A DNA stretch of 64,000 nucleotides from positions 31,264,672 to 31,328,671 of the forward strand of contig ML682005.1 in the NCBI GenBank assembly GCA_007922195.1. The letters are read 5' to 3'. Positions 11,737 to 22,045 of the stretch are shown piece by piece. The position numbers were made by a program, and so were the translations under genes. This stretch comes from Podocnemis expansa. Taxonomy: Eukaryota; Chordata; Testudines; Podocnemididae. The stretch's first letter is position 1. Each line of letters starts with the position of its first letter. The notes under the pieces are model-generated. The model made no database searches and was not told where the DNA came from. It worked only from the letters and a program-made list of their open reading frames with translations.

Positions 11737-12175
11737 TTTTCACTTTATGTAAGTGTGAATAATTAAACAGTAATAAAACTGAGAATGTAACAGGAAGTGC
11801 TGCTGAGGAAAGTATAGTATGTCAGGCAGTATACCAATTTTGGCTAATTGCTTGGTTTGGAAAAAAAATCAGAAATGTCAAAACTGTTCATTTCAATATT
11901 TTTAAATGAAATATTTTGGGTTTTTTTAGGCAAGATTCACAGGAGGATTCAAGTATCAAACACTGACACATAGGTGCCATTTATAAAATAGACAAAATTA
12001 GGGGTGACCCTACTTTTACCCTAATGGTCAGTGTTCACAGCACTCACCTGGTATGTGGGAGACTCTAGTTCAAGTCTTCACATTGCCTGATTCAGAGCTG
12101 GCATGTAAACAAAGTTCTCTTATTTCCCAGGTGTGTGCCCAAACCTCTGGAATATTGGGCATGAGTTAAAAAAAG

Positions 12176-12320
12176 AGATACCCCATCTTCAAAGCATCTG
12201 ACAAAGTGGGATTTATTCCCGTGAAAGCTCATGTGATAAATAAATTTGTTAGTCTTTAAGTGCCATAGGACTCCTTGCTTTTTTTGCTGAACTAGACTAA
12301 TATTGCTGCCCCTTTGGAAC
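12176..12320 (+). mobile_element. Penelope-like 3' end, single arm
   Basis: This is a single arm, in the order AAAGCATCTGACAAAGTGGG, 'GTGAAAGCTCATGTGATAAA', 'TTTGTTAGTCTTTAAGTGCC' and CCCCTTTGGAAC. The inverted partner is missing and no duplication was found. Confidence 0.6.
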
Positions 12321-12499
12321 ACATCCTCCCTGGTTTTGTTAATGGTGCCTAAATATTAGAATTAAATTCATAAGTCCCTTGTGAATACAGTTCTTGCCTT
12401 CCAACTTTTTTTTTTTTTTTTTGCTTTTATTGAAAGCAAACAGACATTCGACACTTTAAAAATGCTAAAAATCAAAATTAAACATTTAACTTCAGGTCA
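12321..12499. other. T-tract and unassigned DNA
   Basis: A poly-T run lies near 12406-12422. Nothing else was recognised. Confidence 0.5.
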
Positions 12500-12940
12500 C
12501 ATTACATCTTGCGTTTGAGCCTGTAGCAAGGTAGTATGGCCTCCCTCAGACTCAGAGGGGAGGAAACACCCTTGCTCAAGTATTGAACAAGACAAACCTC
12601 ACCCCTCCCACTGGAAGTGTGTAGGTGTAACAGGACATACAAAAAGTAGGTCCTCTAGCTCAGTTGGGGCTGAGATAGCAAGGTATGTGGATGTATCTGG
12701 CTTTTTCCTATATTGCAGAGGTGCTCAAACCCTTGGCATGGGCTATTGGCTGTTTCTCTACCCCAACCTGCCTGAGACCTCTAGACTGTTTAGTAGTTCT
12801 GCACAGCTAAAGGTGCCATCAACTGCTGGTTTGCTAATTCTGCCTACTGACAGGCTAGAAACCAGTGACCTAGTTAGGTGGTGTGGCCTTCCTCTGACCC
12901 AGAGAGTGAGGGATGACTTGACACCTAACTATAGACCTGT
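12500..12940. repeat. Unclassified repeat, possibly LTR-derived
   Basis: GTAGCAAGGTAGTATGGCCT followed by CCCTCAGACTCAGAGGGG recurs in altered form 340 bp later (TTAGGTGGTGTGGCCTTCCT … CTGACCCAGAGAG). The start resembles the TGTAGCAG start of the LTRs at 17127 and 55682. No TG…CA pair with a duplication could be found. Confidence 0.3.
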
Positions 12941-14430
12941 TTTTTTGTTTTGGTTTGGTTTAGTTTTTGGTTTTTGTTTTAATTTTTATTTGCCAAACTT
13001 TTTTTTTAAAGTATATTTTTCAGAATTGCTAGTAAACAACAATCAGTTCTCACTGGTGCCTGACCTCTTGTGTAGTGCAGCTTCATGGGATAAAGTATAA
13101 TTTGGTGGGTCCCAGAACCCTCCTAAATTGGCGGGCCACCCTCACATCAGGGCGGGCCCTCCTAGCACCCCCCTGCTACAGCCCTCCACACACCTACCCC
13201 CCACCCCAGCTACTGCCCCCAGCCCTTATCTCACTGCTGGTCCCCCAACCCTTCCCCAACCCCTGACCATGCTGCTTAGTCTTCCCCCATTGCCCCTGTA
13301 GCCAAATTCTATAATTCTTTTGGAATTTGGGATAGCCAATATAGATTTGATACACCAATTTGAAGGACAAGTGTTCTTAGTTCAGATTGACTACAGGTAT
13401 GTTAATGAAACAGGACTTCTTCCTCAAAAACAGGCAGTCAAGGAGTACACATATTTAAGATTTTATGACAGTTCTTTATTGCTAACCGCATACAGCAAGT
13501 GATAGGTTAAGAATACAAATGAATACAATGTGGAATAAATGGTAAAGAAATACATCAACAAATTTCTAAAATGACTATAAGCAGTACTGCTGCTAAGATT
13601 TCCTATCTTTAAGATACAGTTGTTAAGTTTATACTCACACTCAAAATGAGGACCAGTTGAAGTACTGAACTAACGATTCTAAAACTAGTCAACTAAAATC
13701 AAGGAAAGAAACCTAGCAGAAAGAAGTTAGGTAAAGTGTTGGTGTAGGCCTGTGCGGTTTTCTCTTGTGTTGTCTGAATTCAGTGGCTGGAAATTGAAAG
13801 CTTCAACCCCTCTGCAGATTTTGGGGCTTTAAATCCCCTTTTTGCACAATGGGGGTAGGGGAGGTTACCTTTTCTACCCTTCCAAAAATAAATCAAATTA
13901 TCTCATTCGTCCTGGCCCAAATATGGGTGTTTTTCAGAAATTGCTGGGGGTACTCTCAGATTATTGGTTCAGGGGTCTATTAACATCTATTTTCTAGCAT
14001 ATTCTCCCATTTTCTTGTTTATCAGCTTGTGGGTTTTGCGGTGGATTTGCAGAGATGTTTTCCGCCTATTTGTCTGCAAAGCATGATCAAAAAGCAACTT
14101 GCCAAATTCTGCACAGCCTACGCTTACCTCTCACATAGTTAACCTTCTCCTATTGCATAGACAAATACAAACCTTGGTTTACAAAGCTTGCAGGATCTCA
14201 TCCTATTGCACAGCAAACTTACTTACTCTCTTTGCAAACTCAGTCTCTCTTTTTGCAAAGATTTGCAGAATACATGCATTTTGGCTTCTAGAAAGAACTA
14301 GTACTAAGCTCCATACTTACACTAAGTGAAATACTATAGAACCAGCATTTCAAGGTTTTATATAAGGAAAGGAAAATATACCTATAAAAATAGATATAGG
14401 ATAATATTATGCATGCATGCCCAATATAGG
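12941..14430. other. Unassigned DNA with a C-rich patch
   Basis: About 13130-13310 is C-rich (CCACACACCTACCCCCCACC). The rest is AT-rich, and no gene is seen. Confidence 0.4.
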
Positions 14431-14732
14431 TATAGCCAAAGGCTACGCCCCAGGCCAACCCCTTCCCCTGCACCCTTTCCTCAGTGGGCTGGCTCACCTG
14501 TCTCTAAACCAGGGATTTCCCTAACATGCCCTATACCCCCCTGAATTTCCCAACAGCCACCCATTGTCAGCTAGTAATAGTGATATACCAAATTAGCAAG
14601 CACTCACTATACCTCCCAAAACCTCCCCCTATACCCCCCCTAATTTCAAGTGCTAGGGAGAATACTGCCCTAACCCCACCCCAGAGCTCCTTACCTGGCC
14701 GGCATGTCAATGCGGAGCAGCCTTGGCCCATG

Positions 14733-14821
14733 CTGAGGCTCTGGCCTGAGCCTGCTCTGACTGAGCATGCTCTTAGTTTCTGAGCATGCTCAGTCAGAGC
14801 AGGCTCAGGCCGGAGCCTCAG
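14733..14821. repeat. Near-perfect 40-bp inverted repeat
   Basis: Arms 14733-14772 and 14782-14821 are reverse complements at 39 of 40 positions, with a 9-base spacer. The inner ends contain GAGCATGCTCAGT, a word also found in the hairpin at 16320-16358. Confidence 0.9.
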
Positions 14822-14849
14822 CCCTGGCCGGGGCAGCTCCTTGCCTCCC

Positions 14850-15073
14850 AGAATGCACAGGAACAGTGTTCTGGGGCCTGCTGTTTTTAGGGGCTCAGCA
14901 TTGGGGGCCCCTAAGAATAGAAAATGGAGCCTGGATGCTGCATTCCAGGGCCCATTATTTTTAAATGGTGGACCCCAGAATGCAGCGTTCTGGCTCCATT
15001 TTCTATTTTTAGGGGCCCTGGAACACTGAGCCCTAAAAATAGTGGGCCCTGGAACACCATTCCCGTGCATTCT
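14850..15073. repeat. 224-bp imperfect palindrome
   Basis: The left arm starts AGAATGCACAGGAACAGTGT and the right arm ends with its imperfect complement CCATTCCCGTGCATTCT. Pairing continues inward through TTTTTAGGGGCTCAG and AGAAAATGGAGCC to a centre near 14962. Arms are about 100 nt with scattered mismatches. Confidence 0.85.
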
Positions 15074-15202
15074 AGCTTACGTTAAGCCCTGTGCAGCTGC
15101 ATACTTTGAAATGGTGTTCAACACATGGCAGAAGTGTGTAAAACAATTCTTGTACATGCGAGGAGTCTTTTGAAATAAATCTGGGATAAAAGGAGCTATA
15201 AG

Positions 15203-15457
15203 AATATTTGACTTGCTATTGCCCATTAGAACAATGATCCATTTAGCCCAATATCATGTCTTCCAATAGTGGCCAATGCAAGGTTCTGCAGAGTAAACGA
15301 ACAGAACAGGCTATCATGGAGTGATCTATACCCTTTCATTCACTCCTGGTGTTTGGCAATCAGAGGACAGGGATACTCAGAGCATGGGGCTGCGTCCCTG
15401 ACTATCTCAGCTAATAGCCATTGATAGACCTATCCTCCATGAAATTATCTAACTGCA
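15203..15457 (-). repeat. CR1-type LINE 3' end
   Basis: The plus strand shows the reverse complement of the common amniote CR1 tail: AACAATGATCCATTTAGCCC, ATGTCTTCCAATAGTGGCCA, TAGCCATTGATAGACCTATC, CTCCATGAAATTATCTA. It is 5'-truncated and moderately diverged. Confidence 0.8.
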
Positions 15458-15466
15458 AAGTAAAAA

Positions 15467-15667
15467 GGTCCCAGCCTGAGCCCAAAGAAGGTCTAGAGCT
15501 TGAACCCTGAGGTTCTACAGGTCCAGGTTCTCTGAGGTCCAGAGAAGGGCTACACCATGAACCCAGAAATCCACAATGCAATGAAATAGCCCCTCAGTCC
15601 AAGCCCGGGGAGCCTGAGCTAGCTGGCAAAAGCCAGCCATGGGTTTTCTTTTTAGTGTAGACATACA
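15467..15667. repeat. Degraded MITE with TGTAGACATAC end
   Basis: The right end reads TTTTTAGTGTAGACATACA. The interior (GAGCCTGAGCTAGCTGGC, CCAGCCATGGGTTTTC) matches a known turtle MITE pattern. The left terminus is eroded. Confidence 0.45.
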
Positions 15668-16184
15668 CTCAGTGCATTCCTGCAAATGATGCTTTCTAGT
15701 GGAACATTTTTGGGGCACCATGAAGTGTGGAGGATGGTGAGATTCCCCAACATTTTGGAAATCAGCAGAGAGAAGACTGCTGAACACACAGCCAGGACCC
15801 ATCCATGAAACTGCTCTGACTTCATCTGTCATCAAGGATGTATCATTAATTCGATCCCCACACAGCTGCACAATGATCTCAATAGAGAACAATCCTATGA
15901 AAGTTTATACTATATCAAGCATTCACTTTTGGCCATCCTGCTCCAAGCACATGAAAGAGGTTTTCAAGGGAAAGTTCTACAGAGTGCATTTGGTTCTTCC
16001 TTCTGCTCCCTAGAAACTCACAGTTGTGCCAGCAGAACTTTGTGGAGTTCCTTCCACTGATTCCTCAGAAAAGGATCCCTGGAGAGTGTCAAGGTAGTTG
16101 GGGAAGAGAAATGTGACCCTGGAACTGGCAATCGCCTGTTCTATACATATTGGGATAAAATGTATTTTGGAGAGTTGCCTCCAC
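15668..16184. other. Unassigned DNA
   Basis: A 125-codon minus-strand frame overlaps this stretch but shows no recognisable domain. Confidence 0.4.
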
Positions 16185-16573
16185 AATGTTCCCTGTACGC
16201 TGTGCGGCCACACGGCCACACAGCCCACTGCAGCTCCCTAGCACACGGCTGGCACCCAGAGTGCCGGCTGAGTGCTCCTCTGGAGCTGGGAGTTATTAAA
16301 ACTCCCGCCTGAGAAGCTCTAACGGAGCATGCTCAGAATGTCTGAGCATGCTCTGTTAGTGCTTCCCCAGCCAGAGGAGCGGTGGCTCAGCTGCCCTGCT
16401 CCAGCTGCTGGATAAGACTGCTGGGGTGGGGGGTTGGGCCAGCTGGGGGGTTACCTGGGGAGCGGGCTAGGGTGGGAGGAGGGAAGTGGGCTGGCGGGTG
16501 GGGGGCTTACATGGAAAGTGGGGGGTGGTGGCAGGATCGGGCTGTGGGGCCGGCAGTCTGTTAGGGAAACATT
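16185..16573. mobile_element. hAT-like GC-rich element with internal hairpin
   Basis: The ends are AATGTTCCCT (left) and AGGGAAACATT (right). The flanks GCCTCCAC and GCTCCAC could be a duplication with a one-base indel. An internal hairpin at 16320-16337/16341-16358 (17 of 18 paired, 3-nt loop) contains GAGCATGCTCAGA. Confidence 0.55.
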
Positions 16574-17121
16574 GCTCCACATACACATATCTGGAGGGGT
16601 GCTCCAATTCTCATGTTTAAGCTGGAAAAATTAATAATGGAGGGATGAGGGATCAAGTTGTTATTTTAATTGAATTAAAAAAAAAAACAGCATTACAGCA
16701 GTCACTCTTTTCCAGCCTGTGTGAGCTAAAGGAGAATAGACTAAAGCCAGAAGCATAATAGAGTGATTTTTACATCACCAGTAACAGTTCCTCTTAGGAT
16801 TAAACATTTTTTAATGCCATTTCATGGATCACTGATGCTTAGCTTTTGTGCATTCAGAAATGATCAAAGAAAATCAAGAAGGAGAAAATACAAGTGTTAA
16901 AATTAAGTATTGTCTTATTACATGAATGCCTTGTAAGTATGAAATCACATTAGTGTTTCTTTGAACATAGTTATAACTATAATTCTTTTAAAGATAGGTA
17001 GATTTCATTAACTTATGCTTCATATGTTTCTGTTCTCAGGTGTCTGCTTGCTCACTATACATAATTCCCATTAATATTAACTGAAGTTACATGTGTGTAT
17101 CTAGGCAAGAACAAATTTAAT
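16574..17121. other. Unassigned DNA
   Basis: AT-rich, with no gene or repeat recognised. Confidence 0.4.
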
Positions 17122-17252
17122 GGGCCTGTAGCAGAGGGAAGCAGTTAGTCAGCCGCCAAGAGGCAGCTGGGCGCCCGCACTCCCCCTACTGGCCAGAGAC
17201 AGCCCAGCAGAGCGGCCGGAACCAAAGGGGAGGGCGCTGGGAGCAGGAGGAC

Positions 17253-17258
17253 TATAAA
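17253..17258 (+). promoter_or_regulatory. LTR TATA box
   Basis: TATAAA within GGAGGACTATAAAAGAGTGC, about 126 bp from the LTR start. This position suits a Pol II core promoter at a U3/R boundary. Confidence 0.7.
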
Positions 17259-17854
17259 AGAGTGCGGACCGAGCAGCCATGGAGGGAACCCAGAGGGAGG
17301 TGGCTGCCACTCCTGGCAGACCTTCCTCCACCGGGAGGAGGGGAGGCTGAGAGGCGACCAGACTTACCACCCGTGAAGGGTCAGAGCGAGGAGCCTTGGG
17401 CAACCGTACCCCTGGAGAAGACTCCTCCCGGGGAGGACCTTGATGAGCTCCCCTCTGCAGAGAGCCTGAGCCCTGTGGACCAGCCCGACACTGGGGAGGA
17501 CCTGGAGGAGCTCCCTTCTGCTGAGGACAGCGAGCCCACCCTTCCGGACTCGTGTGACCTGGAGGAGCTGCCATTGGCCGAGGGGGCCGAGTTTCCAGCC
17601 TTGCTGCCCAAAGATAGCGAGGGCCTGATGGGTATGCCCTGGGGGTCCTATCCGGAGGATCGCGAGGATGGCGTGCCCCAGGTCTCGCCGGGCAAGGGAA
17701 GGAAGTAGCTCAGGGACAATTGTAAGTCGGTGCGTTTTGGCAGGAGCCCCACTGACACAGTGGCCCTTCGTGTGGTCACTGCTAGGGCCCTGGGCTGGAA
17801 CACAGTGGAGCGGGCAGGCCTGCATTCCCCTTCCCTTCCCTGCTACCTGCCAGA

Positions 17855-17995
17855 CTGTTTGCTTGCCTTACCCCAGCCGGGGTTGAAGGCCCGACCCTGC
17901 TAACTGTTTGCTTGCCTTACCCCAGCCGGGGTTGNNNNNNNNNNGGCCCGACCCTGCTAACTGTTTGCTTGCCTTACCCCAGCCGGGGTTGCAGG
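17855..17995 (+). repeat. 49-bp minisatellite with assembly gap
   Basis: CTGTTTGCTTGCCTTACCCC recurs at 17855, 17904 and 17961. The first spacing is 49 bp. The second is 57 bp because it includes ten Ns at 17935-17944. Comparing the copies suggests the Ns stand for as little as 2 bp, or for collapsed extra units. Confidence 0.85.
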
Positions 17996-18325
17996 CCTGA
18001 ACTTATGAACGGATTGCGCGCCTCGCCTTGATGAGGCGAGGACCCGACAACAGGGCCAGATTCATTCCCACTGTAATTACAGTTGGTCTAAGATATTTCA
18101 ACATCTGAGACTCAGTTTGTAGCAGATCCCACAACATACCTCAGTAAATGTCAGCTTGTTCATCTGATTTTATTTTTTTTAAGCAAAATTAAGTACCCTA
18201 CACACCTATTTGGAATAATTGGGCCTGAATGAGTGTAAAATTGTTTTTTTTTATTCCAAATTTCTATAGTCACAACCAGTACTGTATATTTTATCTTTTG
18301 ATGTGTGAGCTAATGTGTCAATTTT

Positions 18326-18453
18326 AAAATGGATAGCCATGTTAGTCTAGTCCAGTGAAAAAACAACAAGGAGTTGTGTGGCACTTGAAGACTAACAGAT
18401 TTATTTTTTGCATGAGCTTTCGTGGGAGAAGATCCCACTTCCTCAGATGCTTC
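18326..18453 (-). mobile_element. Penelope-like copy, single arm
   Basis: Head (GGATAGCCATGTTAGTCTAG) plus body ending CCCACTTCCTCAGATGCTTC. There is no inverted partner, and only a weak flanking similarity. Confidence 0.6.
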
Positions 18454-19799
18454 TGTGGTCATTGTTTATACAACTTAACATTACCTTTACTGTTTTTGAC
18501 TGAAAGGATCACAAAATCCCATGTGGTTTAAAATATTTTAACCAGCTAATCTCAGCAAGGTAATTGGATAATTTGAATCGGAATAGATTGGGTGCAGTCA
18601 CAGATATACAGAAATTTAATCCTCATGTTTGTGGTAAATATGTGTTTACCCCATGAAAATCCCCAGGAGAAAAATATCTCTGACTCAAAGATCTCTTAGT
18701 CTCAGTGAAAGTTCACATTTAATCACACAGTTCCAGAGTTGCTAAGAGATATGCTGAGCCAGTGGGAAATCACTGAACACTGGACTCCCTGACTTCATTC
18801 GCTAATCATACTTAGCTCTTCCTAAACAAAAATGCCATCTGTGAAACACTTTACCATTCAAATACAAAAGTCACTGTGTGTCACAGAGTCCCAAACAAGA
18901 ACCAGAGCTACTACTGTAAATGCCAAACCATTGTGACAGGATGTATCAATTGCACAATAGAACTGAAGATGTTAAAAAGCAGCTCTGGACCAAGACCCCT
19001 CCAGCCTGCTGCACCTGCAGAGCATGCACCGGAGAGAGGTAGATCTTAAAAGTAAATAAGACGGCTCAGAAAAGGGGTGATAAAGTGACAAGGCATGACC
19101 TGTTCTGAGAGTTCCTGAGGAGAGATGCTGCAGAAGCCTTCTTTAGGAGAACACAGGTCTACCAGCTTGACTCATACAGACTGAAAGTGCAGTCTTTTTC
19201 TATTACTTTTTTGCAACAGACTGTCAAAATTGGCTAACAGAGTGGATGGTAAGAAGTGATCTGGGGCAGGAAGACTTAAGGCTCTCCAGGAAATCCCTAT
19301 CAATCCCCCTTTGCCTTAAGGACTTGGCCTCCTAACCTAAGCAAATCATTATTATCAACAGATGAACTAACTAAAATTAATGCTATTGCTCCCAAAAATA
19401 TGGGGGTGGGATTTCAGCTTGTTGGGGAACTCCTATTTTTTGAAAAATATTATTTTAGAGATCCTGATAGCCATTGTCCCTTAGGAATGGTCTCTGTATT
19501 CTAATTCCTCTCTTTACTTTAGCTGAAAGAGCTAATACATGATGTGACATCACAGGGGTTTTCTTGGGTCCATCAATTATTCACATGATATTAAAGCAAC
19601 ATTATAATATACAACATATTACATCAAATATCTATCGTAAATAGGCATGAAGAAGGTGAACTTTTGTTTTAGATGTTTGTTTTTCCCACTCCTATCTCCT
19701 TTCAACCAGTGTTTGTTCAGGGGATGGATAGCGAGAGAGATTGGAGAAGTGGTAGAACTAAAAGCCTGGGTGAAGAAGTCATGTACTGAAGTATACTCA
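18454..19799. other. Unassigned DNA
   Basis: No gene or recognisable element. Confidence 0.4.
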
Positions 19800-20023
19800 C
19801 TAAGGCAAGGAAGATTTAAGGTCACTATAAGGAGAAGTTTTTTAACTCTATAAGAATACTTAAGCACCAGACAAGATTTCAAAAGGAAGGTCTGGCATCC
19901 TCCTCCTTGCACGTTTCTAAGAATAGATTACACCTAACAGGGGTGGATCATCATGATTCAGCATAGAGAGCTAGACTAGATGATGTCTCATGGTGCCTTC
20001 CAGCTTTTCATTTTGATGATTCT
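19800..20023 (+). repeat. CR1 LINE 3' end fragment
   Basis: The blocks TAAGGAGAAGTTTTTTAACT, TCCTCCTTGCACGTTTCTAA, GAGCTAGACTAGATGATGTC and GGTGCCTTCCAGCTTTTCAT follow the order of the CR1 ORF2 C-terminus and 3' UTR (ending …CTTCCAGTTCTATGATTC). It is diverged. Confidence 0.75.
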
Positions 20024-20127
20024 AAATTAAGTATGCCCCTCTTTTTCATGTAGGCAGACTTCAGCCAATTTGAAGAGTGATAAAATGTTTATTTAAATTA
20101 AACTGCTCTAGCTCATAACAGTAATAC

Positions 20128-20451
20128 CAGGGGCATCGCTGGCACCGGGCAGACGGGGCCCATCCCCTGAATCCCGGTGCTAGTGCCCCGGGTCCTGGGG
20201 GGCCCTGTCTCTCCTTGTCTCTGGCCCAATGGGGCCAGAGATCTGGGGCCCAGCCGCCCGCAGCCGCCATGGCTGCTCCTGCCCCAGCCCCGGCCGAGGA
20301 TCCCGGGCCCAGCCGCTCATGGCCGCGGCTGCTGCTCCCAGCCCTGTCCCCAGCCAGGGGCATGGTCTGTGGCCAGGGGGTGAGGCCTGCAGCCAGGGGG
20401 CGGGGCCTTGGCCGGTACCCTGGGTCCTTCCCCGGGGCAGTGACTCTCCTG
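20128..20451. mobile_element. GC-rich hAT-type element with near-perfect 8-bp TSD
   Basis: It starts CAGGGGCATCGCTGGCACC and ends GGGGCAGTGACTCTCCTG. The flanks are AGTAATAC (20120-20127) and AGTATTAC (20452-20459), 7 of 8 identical. It belongs to the same family as 36461-36935. Long GC-rich frames inside it are compositional, with no recognisable domain. Confidence 0.75.
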
Positions 20452-20459
20452 AGTATTAC

Positions 20460-20968
20460 AGACCTATATGGTGCTTTAGAAAACATAAATCATCTCTCTG
20501 TGCTTAAGAACTAACAAGGGCCAGAATCCTTTACTTTTTGATTACCTAAAATTCCAACTGAATAAGAGTTTTAGGGGCAGTATTAAAGCAGGATCAGAAT
20601 TTAGGAGAAATAAGACAAAGGCTTCATAATGCAAAGATTTAAGCACATACACAACCTTATGTTATGTGAGTGGTCCTGTTGAAGTCAATTTAATTACTTA
20701 TATGTTTCAAGTTAAGCAAATGTATGTGTAAAAGTTTTCAAGGTTATAGCGAGACATATGACTTAAGTTCAAGTAAAGAAAGAGTTGAAAAGAACATTGA
20801 TGAAGAAAACAAGAGAGGAAGAATTTCTTGTCCAAGTGGATATGAAGGAATGAGATGAAAAAGTAGAATGCATGTTTGGTGGCATGCAATGGGGAATTTC
20901 AAGCACAGGACTGTACAAAAGAAAGTTTCAAGAAGACAGCTGGAGAAGAGATGAACAGAGAAATCAGA
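20460..20968. other. Unassigned DNA
   Basis: It contains a possible copy (about 20619-20716) of the ancient block noted at 9961-10080. No gene is seen. Confidence 0.35.
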
Positions 20969-21412
20969 GGGTATGTCTACACATCTTTTATTTCGAAATA
21001 ACACTGGTTATTTCGAAATAAAAGAGATTAGGTCCACACGACATTTTCTTATTTCAAAATGACAGGATCCATCATTTCAAAATAAGAACCATTGTTTTGA
21101 AACAGCTTAAACCCCATTCATTTTGAAACGTCTGTTATTTCAAAATGGTTATTTCAAAATAACGCCATTTGGACATGTTGTTTCAAAACACCACCATTGT
21201 TTCGAAACAACTGTTTCAAAACAACATGTCCAAATGGCCTTATTTCAAAATAACCATTTTGAAATAACAGCCATTTCAATAGCAGGCTTTCCCTTAATTC
21301 GAACTAACATTTTCTTAATTCAAATTAACTTATTTAAAAATAAGGACTTTATTTCAAAATAACTCATTTTGAAATACTTATTTTGAAATAATAATGTGTG
21401 TGTAGACATAGA
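20969..21412. mobile_element. Harbinger-type MITE built of TTTCGAAA-like palindromes
   Basis: It starts GGGTATGTCTACAC and ends GTGTGTAGACATAG. Both arms carry repeated 10-14 bp self-complementary words (TTATTTCGAAATAA, TGTTTCGAAACA and C-to-T decayed forms). The flanks AGA/ACA could be a mutated 3-bp duplication. Confidence 0.7.
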
Positions 21413-21911
21413 GACAGATGTCTATGAGTGTCAGGTATATGGGGAAGGGGCAGACCCAGACTTGTGATGTTTATGATTGTCAGATATAATTATTCCATGG
21501 TTTGCAGGTCAGAAGAGATACTGAAAGTATACCTTAAAAATAGCTCTGGCTGTCACGTATTTCACAAACAATTATTCCTTTTCTTTATTCTAAACTGGAA
21601 TTTGTTGGAATCTGAGGTTTTGGGGGAAAGAAAGCTATGGAAATTTAACAGTCTGTAATATGGGGTAATATGTTTTACTGGTTTTTAAGCATCTACTCCA
21701 TCACCATTTAATGAAAAACAATATGTATTTAGAGACAAATTTTGGTTGGTTCTATGTGGGTAAACTACAAACTGTGCAGGGAGTCTTACTCTTCCATACA
21801 CTTCTATACAGGAGCAGTCCTAGGGAAGGAGCACAATGCAGATTCAAATCAAACATAGATAGTGTCATTAGACTAGTGGGCTGTGTGAGGAAAAATGTGT
21901 GAAATGTCTTG
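21413..21911. other. Unassigned DNA
   Basis: Nothing recognised. Confidence 0.4.
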
Positions 21912-22045
21912 GATCCATAGTTCAAGGCCTAAAGGAACTATTAGACCATGCAGTTTGACTTCCTGTATATCACAGGCTCTCCAATTACCTCTGTACTGAG
22001 CCTAATAATTTGTGGTAGACTAAAGGTCTTCCATAATGCATGACT
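21912..22045 (-). repeat. CR1 LINE 3' end fragment
   Basis: The plus-strand order TTCAAGGCCTAAAGGAACTA, TTGACTTCCTGTATATCACA, CTCTGTACTGAGCCTAATAA is the reverse complement of a common CR1 tail. Only the 3' terminal part is present. Confidence 0.7.

Larger units (their letters stand above)
14431..15073. repeat. GC-rich palindromic block of unknown class
   Basis: The block contains two adjacent hairpin-forming inverted repeats (next two entries) preceded by C-rich sequence. This suggests a non-autonomous DNA transposon, but outer termini and a duplication could not be fixed. Confidence 0.45.
17127..18052 (+). mobile_element. Solo LTR with perfect 5-bp TSD
   Basis: The element runs from TGTAGCAG to ACAACA (TG…CA) and is flanked by GGGCC at 17122-17126 and 18053-18057. 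It is about 926 bp (10 of them N), GC-rich against AT-rich surroundings, with a TATA box at 17253-17258 and a 49-bp minisatellite near the 3' end. No internal retroviral sequence adjoins it, so a proviral copy probably recombined to a solo LTR. A 5-bp duplication fits either an endogenous retrovirus or a Gypsy-type LTR element. The frame at 17262-17708 has a reiterated EDLDELPSAE motif but opens at GTG and lacks a usable ATG. I therefore do not call it a gene. Confidence 0.8.

Noticed and set aside
12687..13100. 137-codon plus-strand frame as a gene
   Set aside because: It runs through a repeat and into poly-T-derived Phe/Leu codons. No domain or splice context is visible.
15515..15892. 125-codon minus-strand frame
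   Set aside because: It overlaps a MITE remnant and shows no recognisable motif.
17262..17708. 148-codon frame as a host gene
   Set aside because: It lies wholly inside a solo LTR with clean duplications, opens at GTG and has no usable ATG.
21000..21400. CRISPR-like array of regular short repeats
   Set aside because: The repeats are palindromic words of uneven spacing within MITE arms, with no spacers of constant length. The context is eukaryotic.
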